Assembly: GCA_964036295.1 (NCBI GenBank)
Contig: OZ038470.1
Location: 11,189,078-11,253,077, forward strand
DNA length: 64,000 nt
Origin: Plumapathes pennacea
Taxonomy: Eukaryota; Cnidaria; Anthozoa; Antipatharia; Myriopathidae
Reading direction: 5' to 3'
Shown: positions 11,440-21,121 of the stretch, one piece after another
Layout: each line of letters begins with the position of its first letter
Position numbering within the stretch: position 1 is the first letter of the stretch
Position numbers and translations under genes: made by a program
Notes under the pieces: model-generated
What the model was told of the DNA's origin: nothing
The model's database searches: none
The model's input: the letters and a program-made list of their open reading frames with translations, nothing else

Positions 11440-13197
11440 TCCCCGAGCGTAAGCGAGGCTAGTAATCACAACGCTAATGCAGTAGTATCGCCTTATCTGG
11501 AGACTCCAAGCGCGTCGCCATCTCGAAATTTAATGTTCGTCTGTCTGTCAGTCAGTCTGGCGCACGACCTCGTTCCCAGGCTCTTAGGCCAGAACTGTAA
11601 ACCGCCATTTTTGACATGTGAAAGAGTACGAACGGAGTGATTTTGTACAACAAGATGCAGATACAAGGCCAAGCAGTTCGACGGACGGCTGTAAACTGCC
11701 CGGATATTTTGCTAGTGTATTGAAGGCAAACTTGCTAGCCGTGAAGCAAATTCTTTAAGGCATCGACTGGCCGACTGAACACAATCCCAGACGCCAGTAT
11801 TGTGTTAAAACGCAGATACCTCTTCAGAAATGAATAGCAAATTACAGTCGGTGGAAATCGAACGATCACCGTGGCAAATTTCAGTTTTACAATAACAGGA
11901 TTGTAGTTTTCAGAATCCAAGTTTTGACAAGATGACGACGCACAATACAGTGGAAAGTGGAATTTTCGTACTGTACTAGGACTGCTCTATACAATGTATT
12001 TTGAAATCATTGAAGACGTAAACAATAGTGTTTTGGGTTTTGTTTCCTTTGCTGGAAAAGAGCTAAAGCTATGACTTTCAGGAACCGGTGAGTTTTGAAA
12101 AATTACATCAATTAACGTACAGTACGCGTATGTTATTTTAAAGTTGAGTTATAGTTATGGTATTTCAACAATCGTCGTTTGATGCCCCGGGAACTGTGAT
12201 GAAGGCCAAGTAGGATTATATTGTGATCTTTTCGCAAGTTTTCAAAGCTTTTTCAGAGTGCCTTCGTGCACAAATAAGATTGTGTCATCTGACATATTTG
12301 CATAATTTCGCTGATAGTCTCTGTCTGACATATGGAAATGCTGTGAAGTTTTCCCGCCGTGTTTTTTGGTACACTGTATACAAGGATGGTCCGTGGGCGT
12401 TTCGTTCATTCAAAAATCAAAAATATTGAAATTTGAATTCACCCCTGAAATGTGATTTAAATTGTTCAATAGCTACTGTGGGTTGGTTTCAAGTGTGGAT
12501 GAAATACCTTGAACATTAGCCAATTTTGCTCGCTCAACACAATCGGACCTCGTATTATTAACAGGGTTTGCTCGCTCAATTCAGTCGGAACTTGTATTAT
12601 TTAGTGACTTGATTTCTATTTTCTGTCAAAGATTTTAAATTCGTCAAACACGGTTTGAAAAGTTGTTGTGTTCAAAATTGAATTCTTGCCAAAATTCACA
12701 CATTTTGCGAGACTTCGAAAGCGTGTAAACAACGACTCTCGACTCTCGCTTCGAACAAAAAAAACACATAAACGTATGTGGTTAGGATACAGCGTTGGCT
12801 GGAGAAATCGTGGCTTTTCTTAAAATTCATTAAAATTTTGGTGTCGAAGATCGACTTTGCTGAATGTGCAAATCTGATCGAGTCACGATTCTATTTGCGC
12901 TTTTCTTGGCTTTTCAAGTCTCGGGAGTATTCTGTAGTTGCGTGTAAAAGTTGTCTCAGCAAATTTTGGAGTTCAGCTAGTGTCCACGAAAATTGCAGAC
13001 TGTGCACGTTGTCTGAACTAAACCAGACTGCCATGCGGCAAAGATTTCTTTTAGCGGCCAACTGGTGACGTCGCTACACAAACCGTGGTTTGTAAAAAAG
13101 ATTTTTAAATCATCTCCAAGCGGAAAATAAACAAGAACCCCGCTTTCCGAAAACCCACTACAGAGCGAGGGGATATCTGCGATGATCGTATTTCTAG
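11440..13197 (+). mobile_element. Non-autonomous Helitron-like element, copy 1 (1758 bp)
   Basis: This block is inverted with respect to 58923-60672 and clearly homologous along its length. It starts TCCCCGAGCG after an A (11439) and ends TTTCTAG before a T (13198). A 5'-TC...CTAG-3' element sitting between A and T without target duplication is the Helitron signature. The 5' terminal TCCCC has an inverted match just inside the 3' end (GCGAGGGGA at 13165-13173), as in Helitron2-type asymmetric inverted repeats. No Rep/helicase frame is visible, so it would depend on an autonomous partner. The 3' hairpin is weak. It lies directly upstream of the TPR-CHAT gene. Confidence 0.6.
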
Positions 13198-13301
13198 TAA
13201 ATATCTTAGTCGCAGATAGCTCCCATTTCAACACTACCTTTGATCATAATTCATAGAATTGTTGTGCGCCTTTACGCAGTAACCTTTTTTCTTTTCTTCA
13301 G

Positions 13302-13376
13302 GTTTTAAAGAAATAGTTGTATCTGAGCAACAATAATGTGTAACGTAAAGAGGTCATATACACCGCCCTGATAAAT
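13302..13376 (+). other. 5' leader exon of the TPR-CHAT gene, with a small upstream ORF
   Basis: A strong pyrimidine tract and acceptor (CTTTTCTTCAG, ending 13301) precede this segment. An in-frame TAA at 13341 upstream of the main ATG makes it untranslated in that frame. An 11-codon upstream ORF (ATG 13336, TGA 13369-13371) ends five bases before the main ATG at 13377, which could limit initiation. At least one further 5' exon must lie upstream. Confidence 0.6.
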
Positions 13377-16300
13377 ATGGACCATGACAAAGAAAAGAAC
13401 ATTATCATAAAGCTTGAAGCCAAGAGTGGAGAAGGAACTGCTTGTGGTAACCCAGTTGCGCTCGGGCAGTACGACAAGGCAACAGAGTATCACAAATTTG
13501 CCTTGAACATTGCAAAACAGATTGGAGACAAGACTGGGGAAGGCGATGCTTATCATAACCTTGGCAATTGTTACTATCATCTTGGGAAGTACGACAAGGC
13601 AACAGAACACCATAAACTATACTTGAACATTGCAAAACAGATTGGAGACCAGGCAAGGGAAGGAGCTGCTTATCATAGCCTTGGCAACTGTTACCGTTCT
13701 CTTGGGGAGTACGAAAAGGCAAAAGAACACCATGAATTGCACTTGAAAATTGCAAAAGAGATTAGAGATAAGGCTGGGGAAGGAGCTGCTTATCATAGCC
13801 TTGGCAACTGTTACCGTTCTCTTGGGGAGTACGAAAAGGCAAAAGAACACCATGAATTGCACTTAAAAATTGCAAAAGAGATCAGAGACAAGGCTGGGGA
13901 AGGAGGTGCTTATCATAACCTTGGCAACTGTTACCGTTCTCTTGGGAAGTACGACAAGGCAAAAGAACACTATGAATTGCACTTGAAAATTGCAAAAGAG
14001 ATTAGAGATAAGGCTGGGGAAGGAGCTGCTTATCATAGCCTTGGCAACTGTTACTATCATCTTGGGAAGTACGACAAGGCAAAAGAATACCATAAACTAC
14101 ACTTGAACATTGCAAAACAGATTGGAGACCAGGCAAGGGAAGGAGAAGCTTATCATAATCTTGGCAACTGTTACCGTTCTCTTGGGAAGTACGACAACGC
14201 AAAAGAACACCATGAATTGCACTTGAAAATTGCAAAAGAGATTAGAGACAAGGCTGGGGAAGGAGCTGCTTATCATAACCTTGGCAACTGTTACTATCAT
14301 CTTGGGAAGTACGAGAAGGCAACAGAACACCTTAAACTATACTTGAACATTGCAAAACAAATTGGAGACAAGACTGGGGAAGGAGAAGCTTATCATAACC
14401 TTGGCAACTGTTACTATCATCTTGGAAAGTACGACAAGGCAAGAGAACACCATGAAGTACGCTTGAACATTGCAAAACAGATTGGAGACAAGACTGGGGA
14501 AGGAGCTGCTTATCATAACCTTGGCAACTGTTACTATCATCTTGGAAAGTACGACAAGGCAAGGGAACACCATGAAGTACGCTTGAACATTGCAAAACAG
14601 ATTGGAGACAAGACTGGGGAAGGAGCTGCTTATCATAACCTTGGCAACTGTTACTATCATCTTGGGAAGTACGACAAGGCAACAGAACACCATAAACTAC
14701 ACTTGAGCTTTTCAAAACAGATTGGAGATAAGACTGGGGAAGGAGCTGCTTATTATAACCTTGGCAACTGTTACTATCATCTTGGGAAGTACGACAAAGC
14801 AAAAGAATACCATAAACTACACTTGAAAATTGCAAAACAGATTGGAGACCAGGCAAGGGAAGGAGCTGCTTATTATAACCTTGGCAACTGTTACTATCAT
14901 CTTGTGAAGTACGACAAGGCAAGAGAACACCATGAGTTGCACTTGAAAATTGCAAAAGAGATTAGAGATAAGACTGGGGAAGGAGCTGCTTATCATAGCC
15001 TTGGCCTCTGTTACCGTTCTCTTGGGAAGTACGACAAGGCAACAGAACACCATAAACTACACTTGAGCTTTGCAAAACAGATTGGAGATAAGGCTGGGGA
15101 AGGAGCTGCTTATTATAACCTTGGCCTCTGTTACCGTTCTCTTTGGAAGTACGACAAGGCAAAAGAACACCATGAATTGCACTTGAAAATTGCAAAAGAG
15201 ATTAGAGATAAGGCTGGGGAAGGAGCTGCTTATCATAGCCTTGGCCTCTGTTACTCTTCTCTTGGGAAGTACGACAAGGCAAAAGAACACCATGAATTGC
15301 ACTTGAAAATTGCAAAAGAGATTAGAGACAAGGCTGGGGAAGGAGATGTTTATCATAACCTTGGCAACTGTTACTATCATCTTGTGAAGTACGACAAGGC
15401 AAGAGAACACCATGAGTTGCACTTGAAAATTGCAAAAGAGATTAGAGACAAGGCTAGGGAAGGAGATGCTTATCATAACCTTGGCAACTGTTACTATCAT
15501 CTTGGGAAGTACGAGAAGGCAACAGAACACCTTAAACTATACTTGAACATTGCAAAACAGATTGGAGGCCAGGCAAGGGAAGGAGTTGCTTATCACAACC
15601 TTGGCAAATGTTACTATCATCTTGGGAAGTACAGCAAGGCAATAGAGTACTATGAATTATACTTGAACATTGCACAGCAGATCGGAGATAAAGCTGGGGA
15701 AGGAAAGGCTTGTAGTGGTTTTGGTGATTGCTATGCTTCACTTGGGCAGTACAGCAAGGCAACAGAGCACCATGAATTATGTCTTGACATTGCAAAACAG
15801 GTTGGAGACAAGGCTGAGGAGAAAACGGCTTATGGTAACCTTGGTAACTGTTACAACTCAATTGGGCAATACAGTAAGGCAATAGAGCACTATGAGTTAT
15901 GTCTTCACCTTGCAAAACAAGTTGGAGACAAGGCTGGGGAGAGAAAGGCTTTGAGTAACATTGGTGTCTCTTATCATTCGATGGGGAAGTACAATACAGC
16001 AATAGAGTACCTTAAGTTAAGCCTGAACATTGCAAAAGAAGTTGGAGACAAAGCTGATGAGGGAAATGCCTGGGGTCACCTTGGTTTCTGTTACAGTTCT
16101 CTTGGGCAGTACAAGAAATCGAAAGAGTGCCATAACTTAAGCTTGAACAATGCAAAACAGAGTGGAAACAAGGCTGGGGAAAAAGTTGCTTATGTCGGCC
16201 TTGGTACATGTTACTTTGTTCTCGGAAAGCACGAGGAGGCGTTAACGTACTTTGAATTAAGCCTGGGCATTGCCAAACAGATGGTAGACAAGTATGTGGA

Positions 16301-18125
16301 AGGGGCTGCTTATGTCAACATTGGTAATTATTACTCTTTTCTCAAGCAGTACGAGAAGGCAAAAGAGTACTTTGAAATCGGCCTTAACATTGCAAAACAG
16401 AGTGGAAAAAAGGCTTTGGAAGCAGACGCTTATAATAATCTTGGTACTTGTTTCTTTTATCTCGAGCAGTACGACAAGGAGCTGAAACACTACGAATCAG
16501 CATTGAACATCGCAGGACAGATTGGAGATAAGGCTAAGGAAGGAAGGGCTCATAGAAATATTGGTTCCTGGTACGTTCGTCTCGGACAGCTCGATACAGC
16601 AGAGCACGAATTTAGAAATGCTGTTAACTGCTTTCAAGAATTGTTTGGAAATACCCCAAATGAAGACTATTTGAAAGTATCTTTTCTTGAAACCGATTAT
16701 GCTACAAGTGCACTGTTTGAAGTCCTCTTGAAACAAGGAAAAACAAACGATGCTTTAGTTTCTTCTGAGAGCGAACGATCAAGAGCATTAGCTGACCGTT
16801 TGTTAAAACGTTATCGCCAATGTGCAGAGCGAGTAAAGTTAAATTTGCAGCAAATTCGCGACGTGGTTAAGGCTATTGACACAACAGTCCTTTTTTATGC
16901 ACTGATTAGCCCTGAGATTTGCGTGTGGATCATAAAGCCAAACGGAGATATTACATTTACCAAATATAAATACTATAATGTTTTACCAGAATCCATGGAA
17001 GAATGGAAGGAGATGACCACATCAACCACAGACAGGTGTGAAGACCGTTCACTGTCGTTTCTTTACGGCGAAGAAGTTTCAGCTGAACAAGTCAAGCACG
17101 GTGCGAACCTCGAGTTGCCGTTTTGTACGAAGCCAGAAGAGATGACTAATCTAGAACCAGGGGTACCTCAAGATGATTCCAGATCTGGTGTTGTACAAGA
17201 TCTGTCATCCAAACAACGTGGTGCAGCTAAGTTCCCGGACAAGGGTCTACTCAGAGAGTTTTACCAGGTTTTTCTGGCCCCTGTGCAGCAACAGTTGATG
17301 GAAGAGTCGCAGATCGTTGTCGTTCCTCATGGCGCACTCCCACTGATTCCGTTTGCCGCCCTGATTGATAACAATGGACGTTACGTAGCAGATAACTTGA
17401 CAATAAGGCTAGTTCCGTCACTAGCAACAGCAGAGATGATCAGAAAGTACTCACAAGAACCGGAAGGGCAAGCAAGTCCCTTGATTGTTGGAAACCCGGA
17501 TGTGACCTACTTTGAAGACGATCTCAAAATCTATGAACCGGAGCGGTTACCAAACGCAGAAAAAGAAGCCTTGATGATTGGTGAGCTGCTGAATGTCCAG
17601 CCACTTACGGGGGCAAATGCCACCAGACAAGCTGTCCTCGACAAACTCGAAAGTGCCAACTTAATCCACATCGCAGCTCACGGAGACGCAGAGAGGGGAG
17701 AAATTCTGCTCGCACCGAACCCTGATGTTGAAAAAAGGAACACCAGAAAAGAAGACGTCATGCTCACGATCTCTCACTTGGAACAGAAGCGCGTGAAAGC
17801 CAAGCTGGTGGTCCTCAGCTGTTGCTACAGTGGCCGCGGAGAGGTGAAGACCGAAGGAGTGATTGGAATTACTCGTGCGTTCCTTGGAGCTGGTGTCCGC
17901 GCTGTTCTCGCGACACTCTGGGGCGTTGACGACGAAGCTACTTTGTACTTTATGGAAAGGTTCTACAAGGAGCTTGGTAACGGAGAAACTGCAAGTGCAG
18001 CACTCAAAAGAGCCATGAAAACCATGAGAGAGAATGGTGCGTTCCAGCATCCACATTACTGGGCACCGTTTGTACTCACAGGAGATGATGTGACTCCTCT
18101 CTGTACGTCACAACAGGTATGTTAA
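13377..18125 (+). CDS. TPR-CHAT protein (long TPR array plus caspase-like CHAT domain; TTC28-like)
   Basis: A 1582-residue frame. Residues ~20-1088 are about 27 tetratricopeptide units of 40 residues (consensus like AYHNLGNCYYHLGKYDKA), repeated every 120 bp from 13561 to 16561 without a length change; the first unit lacks four residues. Residues ~1130-1290 form a linker. The CHAT domain follows (about 1291-1560): VPHGALPLIPFAAL, then catalytic His1435 in HIAAHGDAERGE, then Cys1483 in VVLSCCYSGRGE, then LWGVDDEAT. CHAT belongs to the caspase/separase clan; bacterial TPR-CHAT proteins are proteases released by a sensor. The TPRs probably bind a partner or trigger and CHAT cleaves a target, but the substrate is unknown. 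The ATG is chosen because a stop lies 36 bp upstream in frame. The frame ends at 18125, yet CAACAG|GTATGT at 18117 is a good splice donor, so the last two codons may be intronic. Confidence 0.93.
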   Translation: MDHDKEKNIIIKLEAKSGEGTACGNPVALGQYDKATEYHKFALNIAKQIGDKTGEGDAYHNLGNCYYHLGKYDKATEHHKLYLNIAKQIGDQAREGAAYHSLGNCYRSLGEYEKAKEHHELHLKIAKEIRDKAGEGAAYHSLGNCYRSLGEYEKAKEHHELHLKIAKEIRDKAGEGGAYHNLGNCYRSLGKYDKAKEHYELHLKIAKEIRDKAGEGAAYHSLGNCYYHLGKYDKAKEYHKLHLNIAKQIGDQAREGEAYHNLGNCYRSLGKYDNAKEHHELHLKIAKEIRDKAGEGAAYHNLGNCYYHLGKYEKATEHLKLYLNIAKQIGDKTGEGEAYHNLGNCYYHLGKYDKAREHHEVRLNIAKQIGDKTGEGAAYHNLGNCYYHLGKYDKAREHHEVRLNIAKQIGDKTGEGAAYHNLGNCYYHLGKYDKATEHHKLHLSFSKQIGDKTGEGAAYYNLGNCYYHLGKYDKAKEYHKLHLKIAKQIGDQAREGAAYYNLGNCYYHLVKYDKAREHHELHLKIAKEIRDKTGEGAAYHSLGLCYRSLGKYDKATEHHKLHLSFAKQIGDKAGEGAAYYNLGLCYRSLWKYDKAKEHHELHLKIAKEIRDKAGEGAAYHSLGLCYSSLGKYDKAKEHHELHLKIAKEIRDKAGEGDVYHNLGNCYYHLVKYDKAREHHELHLKIAKEIRDKAREGDAYHNLGNCYYHLGKYEKATEHLKLYLNIAKQIGGQAREGVAYHNLGKCYYHLGKYSKAIEYYELYLNIAQQIGDKAGEGKACSGFGDCYASLGQYSKATEHHELCLDIAKQVGDKAEEKTAYGNLGNCYNSIGQYSKAIEHYELCLHLAKQVGDKAGERKALSNIGVSYHSMGKYNTAIEYLKLSLNIAKEVGDKADEGNAWGHLGFCYSSLGQYKKSKECHNLSLNNAKQSGNKAGEKVAYVGLGTCYFVLGKHEEALTYFELSLGIAKQMVDKYVEGAAYVNIGNYYSFLKQYEKAKEYFEIGLNIAKQSGKKALEADAYNNLGTCFFYLEQYDKELKHYESALNIAGQIGDKAKEGRAHRNIGSWYVRLGQLDTAEHEFRNAVNCFQELFGNTPNEDYLKVSFLETDYATSALFEVLLKQGKTNDALVSSESERSRALADRLLKRYRQCAERVKLNLQQIRDVVKAIDTTVLFYALISPEICVWIIKPNGDITFTKYKYYNVLPESMEEWKEMTTSTTDRCEDRSLSFLYGEEVSAEQVKHGANLELPFCTKPEEMTNLEPGVPQDDSRSGVVQDLSSKQRGAAKFPDKGLLREFYQVFLAPVQQQLMEESQIVVVPHGALPLIPFAALIDNNGRYVADNLTIRLVPSLATAEMIRKYSQEPEGQASPLIVGNPDVTYFEDDLKIYEPERLPNAEKEALMIGELLNVQPLTGANATRQAVLDKLESANLIHIAAHGDAERGEILLAPNPDVEKRNTRKEDVMLTISHLEQKRVKAKLVVLSCCYSGRGEVKTEGVIGITRAFLGAGVRAVLATLWGVDDEATLYFMERFYKELGNGETASAALKRAMKTMRENGAFQHPHYWAPFVLTGDDVTPLCTSQQVC
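13561..15620 (+). repeat. Homogenised 120-bp tandem repeat inside the TPR array
   Basis: The first ~17 full units are nearly identical at DNA level, with only a few variant types (YYHL/YRSL; HHEL/HHKL/HHEV) shuffled among them. The units from 15620 to 16640 are clearly diverged from each other. The 5' part of the array therefore looks recently expanded or homogenised, while the 3' part next to CHAT is older. Confidence 0.85.
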
Positions 18126-18958
18126 CGTTTTGTTGTTGTTGCTGTTGTTGTTGTTGTTGTATTCTCTGATGCGTGGTTAACTACTTTTGGGAATGGTAAA
18201 CGTTAATAGTGGCACACGAAGTATCCTGTACTATAAGTTCCTTGATAGGTATTTCAGGCAGGGTACTTTTGTCGATTTTTCAGAACATTTCCCGGCTTGA
18301 TTGACCCCCACCCCAGAAAGTGAAAGCTGTGTATTACCTTGTGTTTTGTTGTTGTTGTTGTTGTTGTTTTGTTTTTATAGAAATATTATAAGGTTGTGTT
18401 GTCGTATACGTGGAAACAATCAACGACAAGGGGATTTTTCGAAAACGCCCTCAAAAGTGGAACTTTTTGAAAACTCCGTTTTAATACACTTGTGTGGACA
18501 CGGAAGTTCTTGACACGGAAGTTATTTGAAAACGCTATATAGCGTCGGCGGATATCTTTTTTAACGGAAAAATGGTTGCGTTTTTAAACGAAGAGACAAT
18601 TTGGAGGTATGAGATGCGTGTGGACATTAAAGTCGTATTGAACCCGAAAAATTTTATAGGCCAAACAGACTCAAATTGTGTTACGTATTTTCCGGCTGAA
18701 ACAACATTACAGGGGGTGGGGGGTAGGAAAAGACAGGAAGCACCAGCTGACACGTCTGAAGTCGACGAAACTGTTCAAAAACCACATTTTAATACCTTTT
18801 AACGAGATTGTAGGCCTTTCAATCCATGTTTGGGTACGAGCGGATTCCCGCACTTGTATAGGCGGGCTTTCAGTGTTCAGACATTTGTTCGTTTGAATGA
18901 CGTTTCTTTGCCTTTTCCTTTGTGTAGCTCATTTTGTTTTTGTCTTTTCTTGGTGTAG

Positions 18959-19033
18959 GGATCATTTCCAAGAAAGGAAGTACCAGTCAGTGAACCTTCT
19001 ACGCCTCCCATGAAGACAGTTAGAAATTACTAA
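18959..19033 (+). CDS. Candidate last coding exon of the TPR-CHAT gene
   Basis: If the donor at 18117 is used, this segment follows a very good acceptor (TTTTGTCTTTTCTTGGTGTAG, ending 18958). It continues in phase 0 for 24 codons to a TAA at 19031-19033. The intron would be 842 bp. An alternative acceptor (GGTATTTCAG, ending about 18257) is also in phase and opens 21 codons to a TGA. A possible AATAAA signal lies at 19516-19521. Confidence 0.4.
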   Translation, partial: GSFPRKEVPVSEPSTPPMKTVRNY

Positions 19034-19050
19034 CTGGGGACATTTTAGGG

Positions 19051-19320
19051 TTGTTTCAGTTTATGTTAAAAACTGTGCTTTTTTTTAGTTGGATACTGAG
19101 CCCGTTCCTTTTTAGTATATACATAAATGTTCTTCCTTCAATGCCGCAGAAATGTAGCTCTCAAAGTTACGTGGACGATATGAAGCTCATTATATCTTTT
19201 CAAAGGAAAGACAAACTGGACGCTATTACTGATATCAAAGACGACCTACTCAAGATAAGTGAATGGTGCTGCAACAAGGTCCTACTCTTGAACCTGGCAA
19301 AACTAAACTGATGGTGTGTG
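19051..19320 (+). mobile_element. Reverse-transcriptase relic of a non-LTR retrotransposon
   Basis: The plus-strand frame contains a clear fragment of an RVT_1 domain: ILSPFLFSIYINVLPSMP, then the YVDD catalytic box, then DDLLKISEWCCNKVLLLN. The order and spacing match the palm and thumb of LINE-type reverse transcriptases. About 85 residues survive, with no endonuclease part and an early stop, so it is a dead 5'-truncated piece just after the TPR-CHAT gene. Confidence 0.8.
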
Positions 19321-19361
19321 GCAGTAGACAATTACGAAACTAGACAATTTCTGTTTTCACG

Positions 19362-19446
19362 TACACTAATGTAGACTTGTATACACTTATGTTGACTTAT
19401 GTAGACTTATGTAGACTTATTATAATGACTAATTATGTAGACTTAT
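19362..19446. repeat. Short minisatellite (CTTATGTAGA)
   Basis: CTTATGTAGA and variants recur about seven times. Nothing else is seen between here and the satellite array. Confidence 0.7.
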
Positions 19447-20271
19447 TCCTAAAACTTTGTGTTTGCCTTCATTCATATAGTAGTGTTTTATTCACTTTCA
19501 AACTCCATACAAAACAATAAAAGCTGCCTAGCTAGAACCCTAAATGAATCTGGCTGTCATTTACCCGCGGACATGCGCAGAAAAACCGGAAGTCCGCGAA
19601 TGGCGGACTGCCAAAACGGATTCTCCCAGAGCCTTTGATTTCGTCTGTCATGCGCGTAAGACATCGAAAGTTTACTGAAGAAATATGCTGCAACGGGATT
19701 CAAACTGAAGCAAGGTACATCTTCTATAGGTGGGCTGGGGGATTCTTTTGTATTAAAAGATCAAGGTCTAATAGTCCCTCATTTGGTGTTAGTAAAACAA
19801 GTGTGACCTTTTTTTTTGAGTTATCTGAACATGAGTACTTTGCTATCGTTACCTTTTTTCTTAAACTTAGGCCTGCATATGTAACGTTTTGATGGACTTT
19901 CTTAAAACCGCCGTAGGCGAAAACCTACCAGTAATTGTATCGTGATTCAGTTCGGCGCAAATATGGGACCAGCATTGCTTCCGTAAGTGCGCATGCTTAC
20001 TGTATAACGTTCATTTCAGAAAATGTTCGTCTTTTAAATAACAGTGATGCGTCTATGTGCTGTAATTGAGCGTTGGAATAGATGCACTGACAATGTTGTT
20101 TGTTCATCCGCAATACGGATCCCATAATTGTGCCAAACAGAATCACGATACAATTACTACTAGATTTTCGCCTACGGTGGTTTTAAAAAATTGCATTGAA
20201 ACGTTATGCATGCAGGTAAAATGATAACTTAGAATTAAAACAACAACAACAACAACAAAAACTGTGAATAC

Positions 20272-20528
20272 TATTGCTCGCAGGTATTGAAAAATCTCAT
20301 GGAAGAGTTACGCATGCAGATACTGATTACTTATCAGAAAACATTACGGAAAACTCTTGCACCTACGGCAGTAAGAACACTGTTGCGTTTGATGATCGTG
20401 AGTTCCTGGGAACGAGAGTTACCGCTGGCGTGTTTGACTGCTCCATCGTAAATATTCAAAAATGTAAACAGTCGGCCATGTTTTCAGCTGGTTTTGAGGG
20501 TTTTTATTTTACAGCGTCGATAAACTAA
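20272..20528 (+). repeat. Copy of a promoter/first-exon-like block inside the array
   Basis: This non-satellite segment interrupts the first array unit and explains its 912-bp spacing. It matches 28130-28315 (GATCGTGAGTTCCTGGGAAC, GGCCATGTTTTCAGC, GAGGGTTTTTA) and, inverted, 38780-38890. It is probably the ancestral flank in which the satellite grew. Confidence 0.6.
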
Positions 20529-20814
20529 CTCTGAATAGTACAGCTCGTAGGTATACAGCGTATCAAGCAAATGAAAGTTTACTGAACTGAAGAAATATGT
20601 TGCAAGGGGATTCGGACTAAACTGAAGGAAGGTACGTTTTCTATAGGTGGGCTGGGGGTTTCTTTTGCATCAAAAGATCAAGGTCTAATAGTCCCTCAGT
20701 TGGTGTTAGTAAAACAAGTGTGACCCTTCCTTTTCGAGTTATCTGAAGACTCATGGTTTGCTATCATTATTATTTTAACTGCGGCCTCCATGTGTAACGT
20801 TTCAATGGATATTT

Positions 20815-21121
20815 TAAAACCGCCGTAGGCGAAATTCTGGTAGTAATTGTATCGTGATTTTGTTTGGCGCAATTATGGGATTAGCATTGCTTGCGTAAGT
20901 GCGCATGTTTACTGTATAACGTTCATTTCAGAAATTATTGGTCTTTTAAATAACAGTGATACGTGTATGTGCTGTAAAATATATGTATATTTGTTAAATT
21001 GAGCGTTGGAATTGATGCATTGATAATGTTTTGTGTTCATCCGTAATACGGACCCCATAATTGCATCAAAGAGAATCACAATACAATTAGTACTAGATTT
21101 TCGCCTACGGCGGTTTTAAAA
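20815..21121. mobile_element. Foldback MITE (TIR starting TTTTAAAACCGCCGTAGG); type copy of twelve
   Basis: Each satellite unit holds a ~300-bp element whose ends are inverted complements for about 70-75 bp: TTTTAAAACCGCCGTAGGCG ... AATTGTATCGTGATT ... CGCAATTATGGGAT, mirrored at the right end. The first copy (about 19903-20190) and the last (about 27557-27862) sit in more diverged flanks. The mirrored ends suggest a MITE that was captured and then amplified with its flanks as a satellite. No transposase is present. Confidence 0.8.

Noticed and set aside
13405..16002. Many antisense and alternative-frame open frames over the TPR array
   Set aside because: They repeat with the 120-bp period and are shadows of the TPR coding frame.
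13377..18125. A prokaryotic type III-E CRISPR TPR-CHAT (Craspase) system
   Set aside because: The gene lies among introns and animal repeats, has a leader exon, and no Cas gene or CRISPR array is present.
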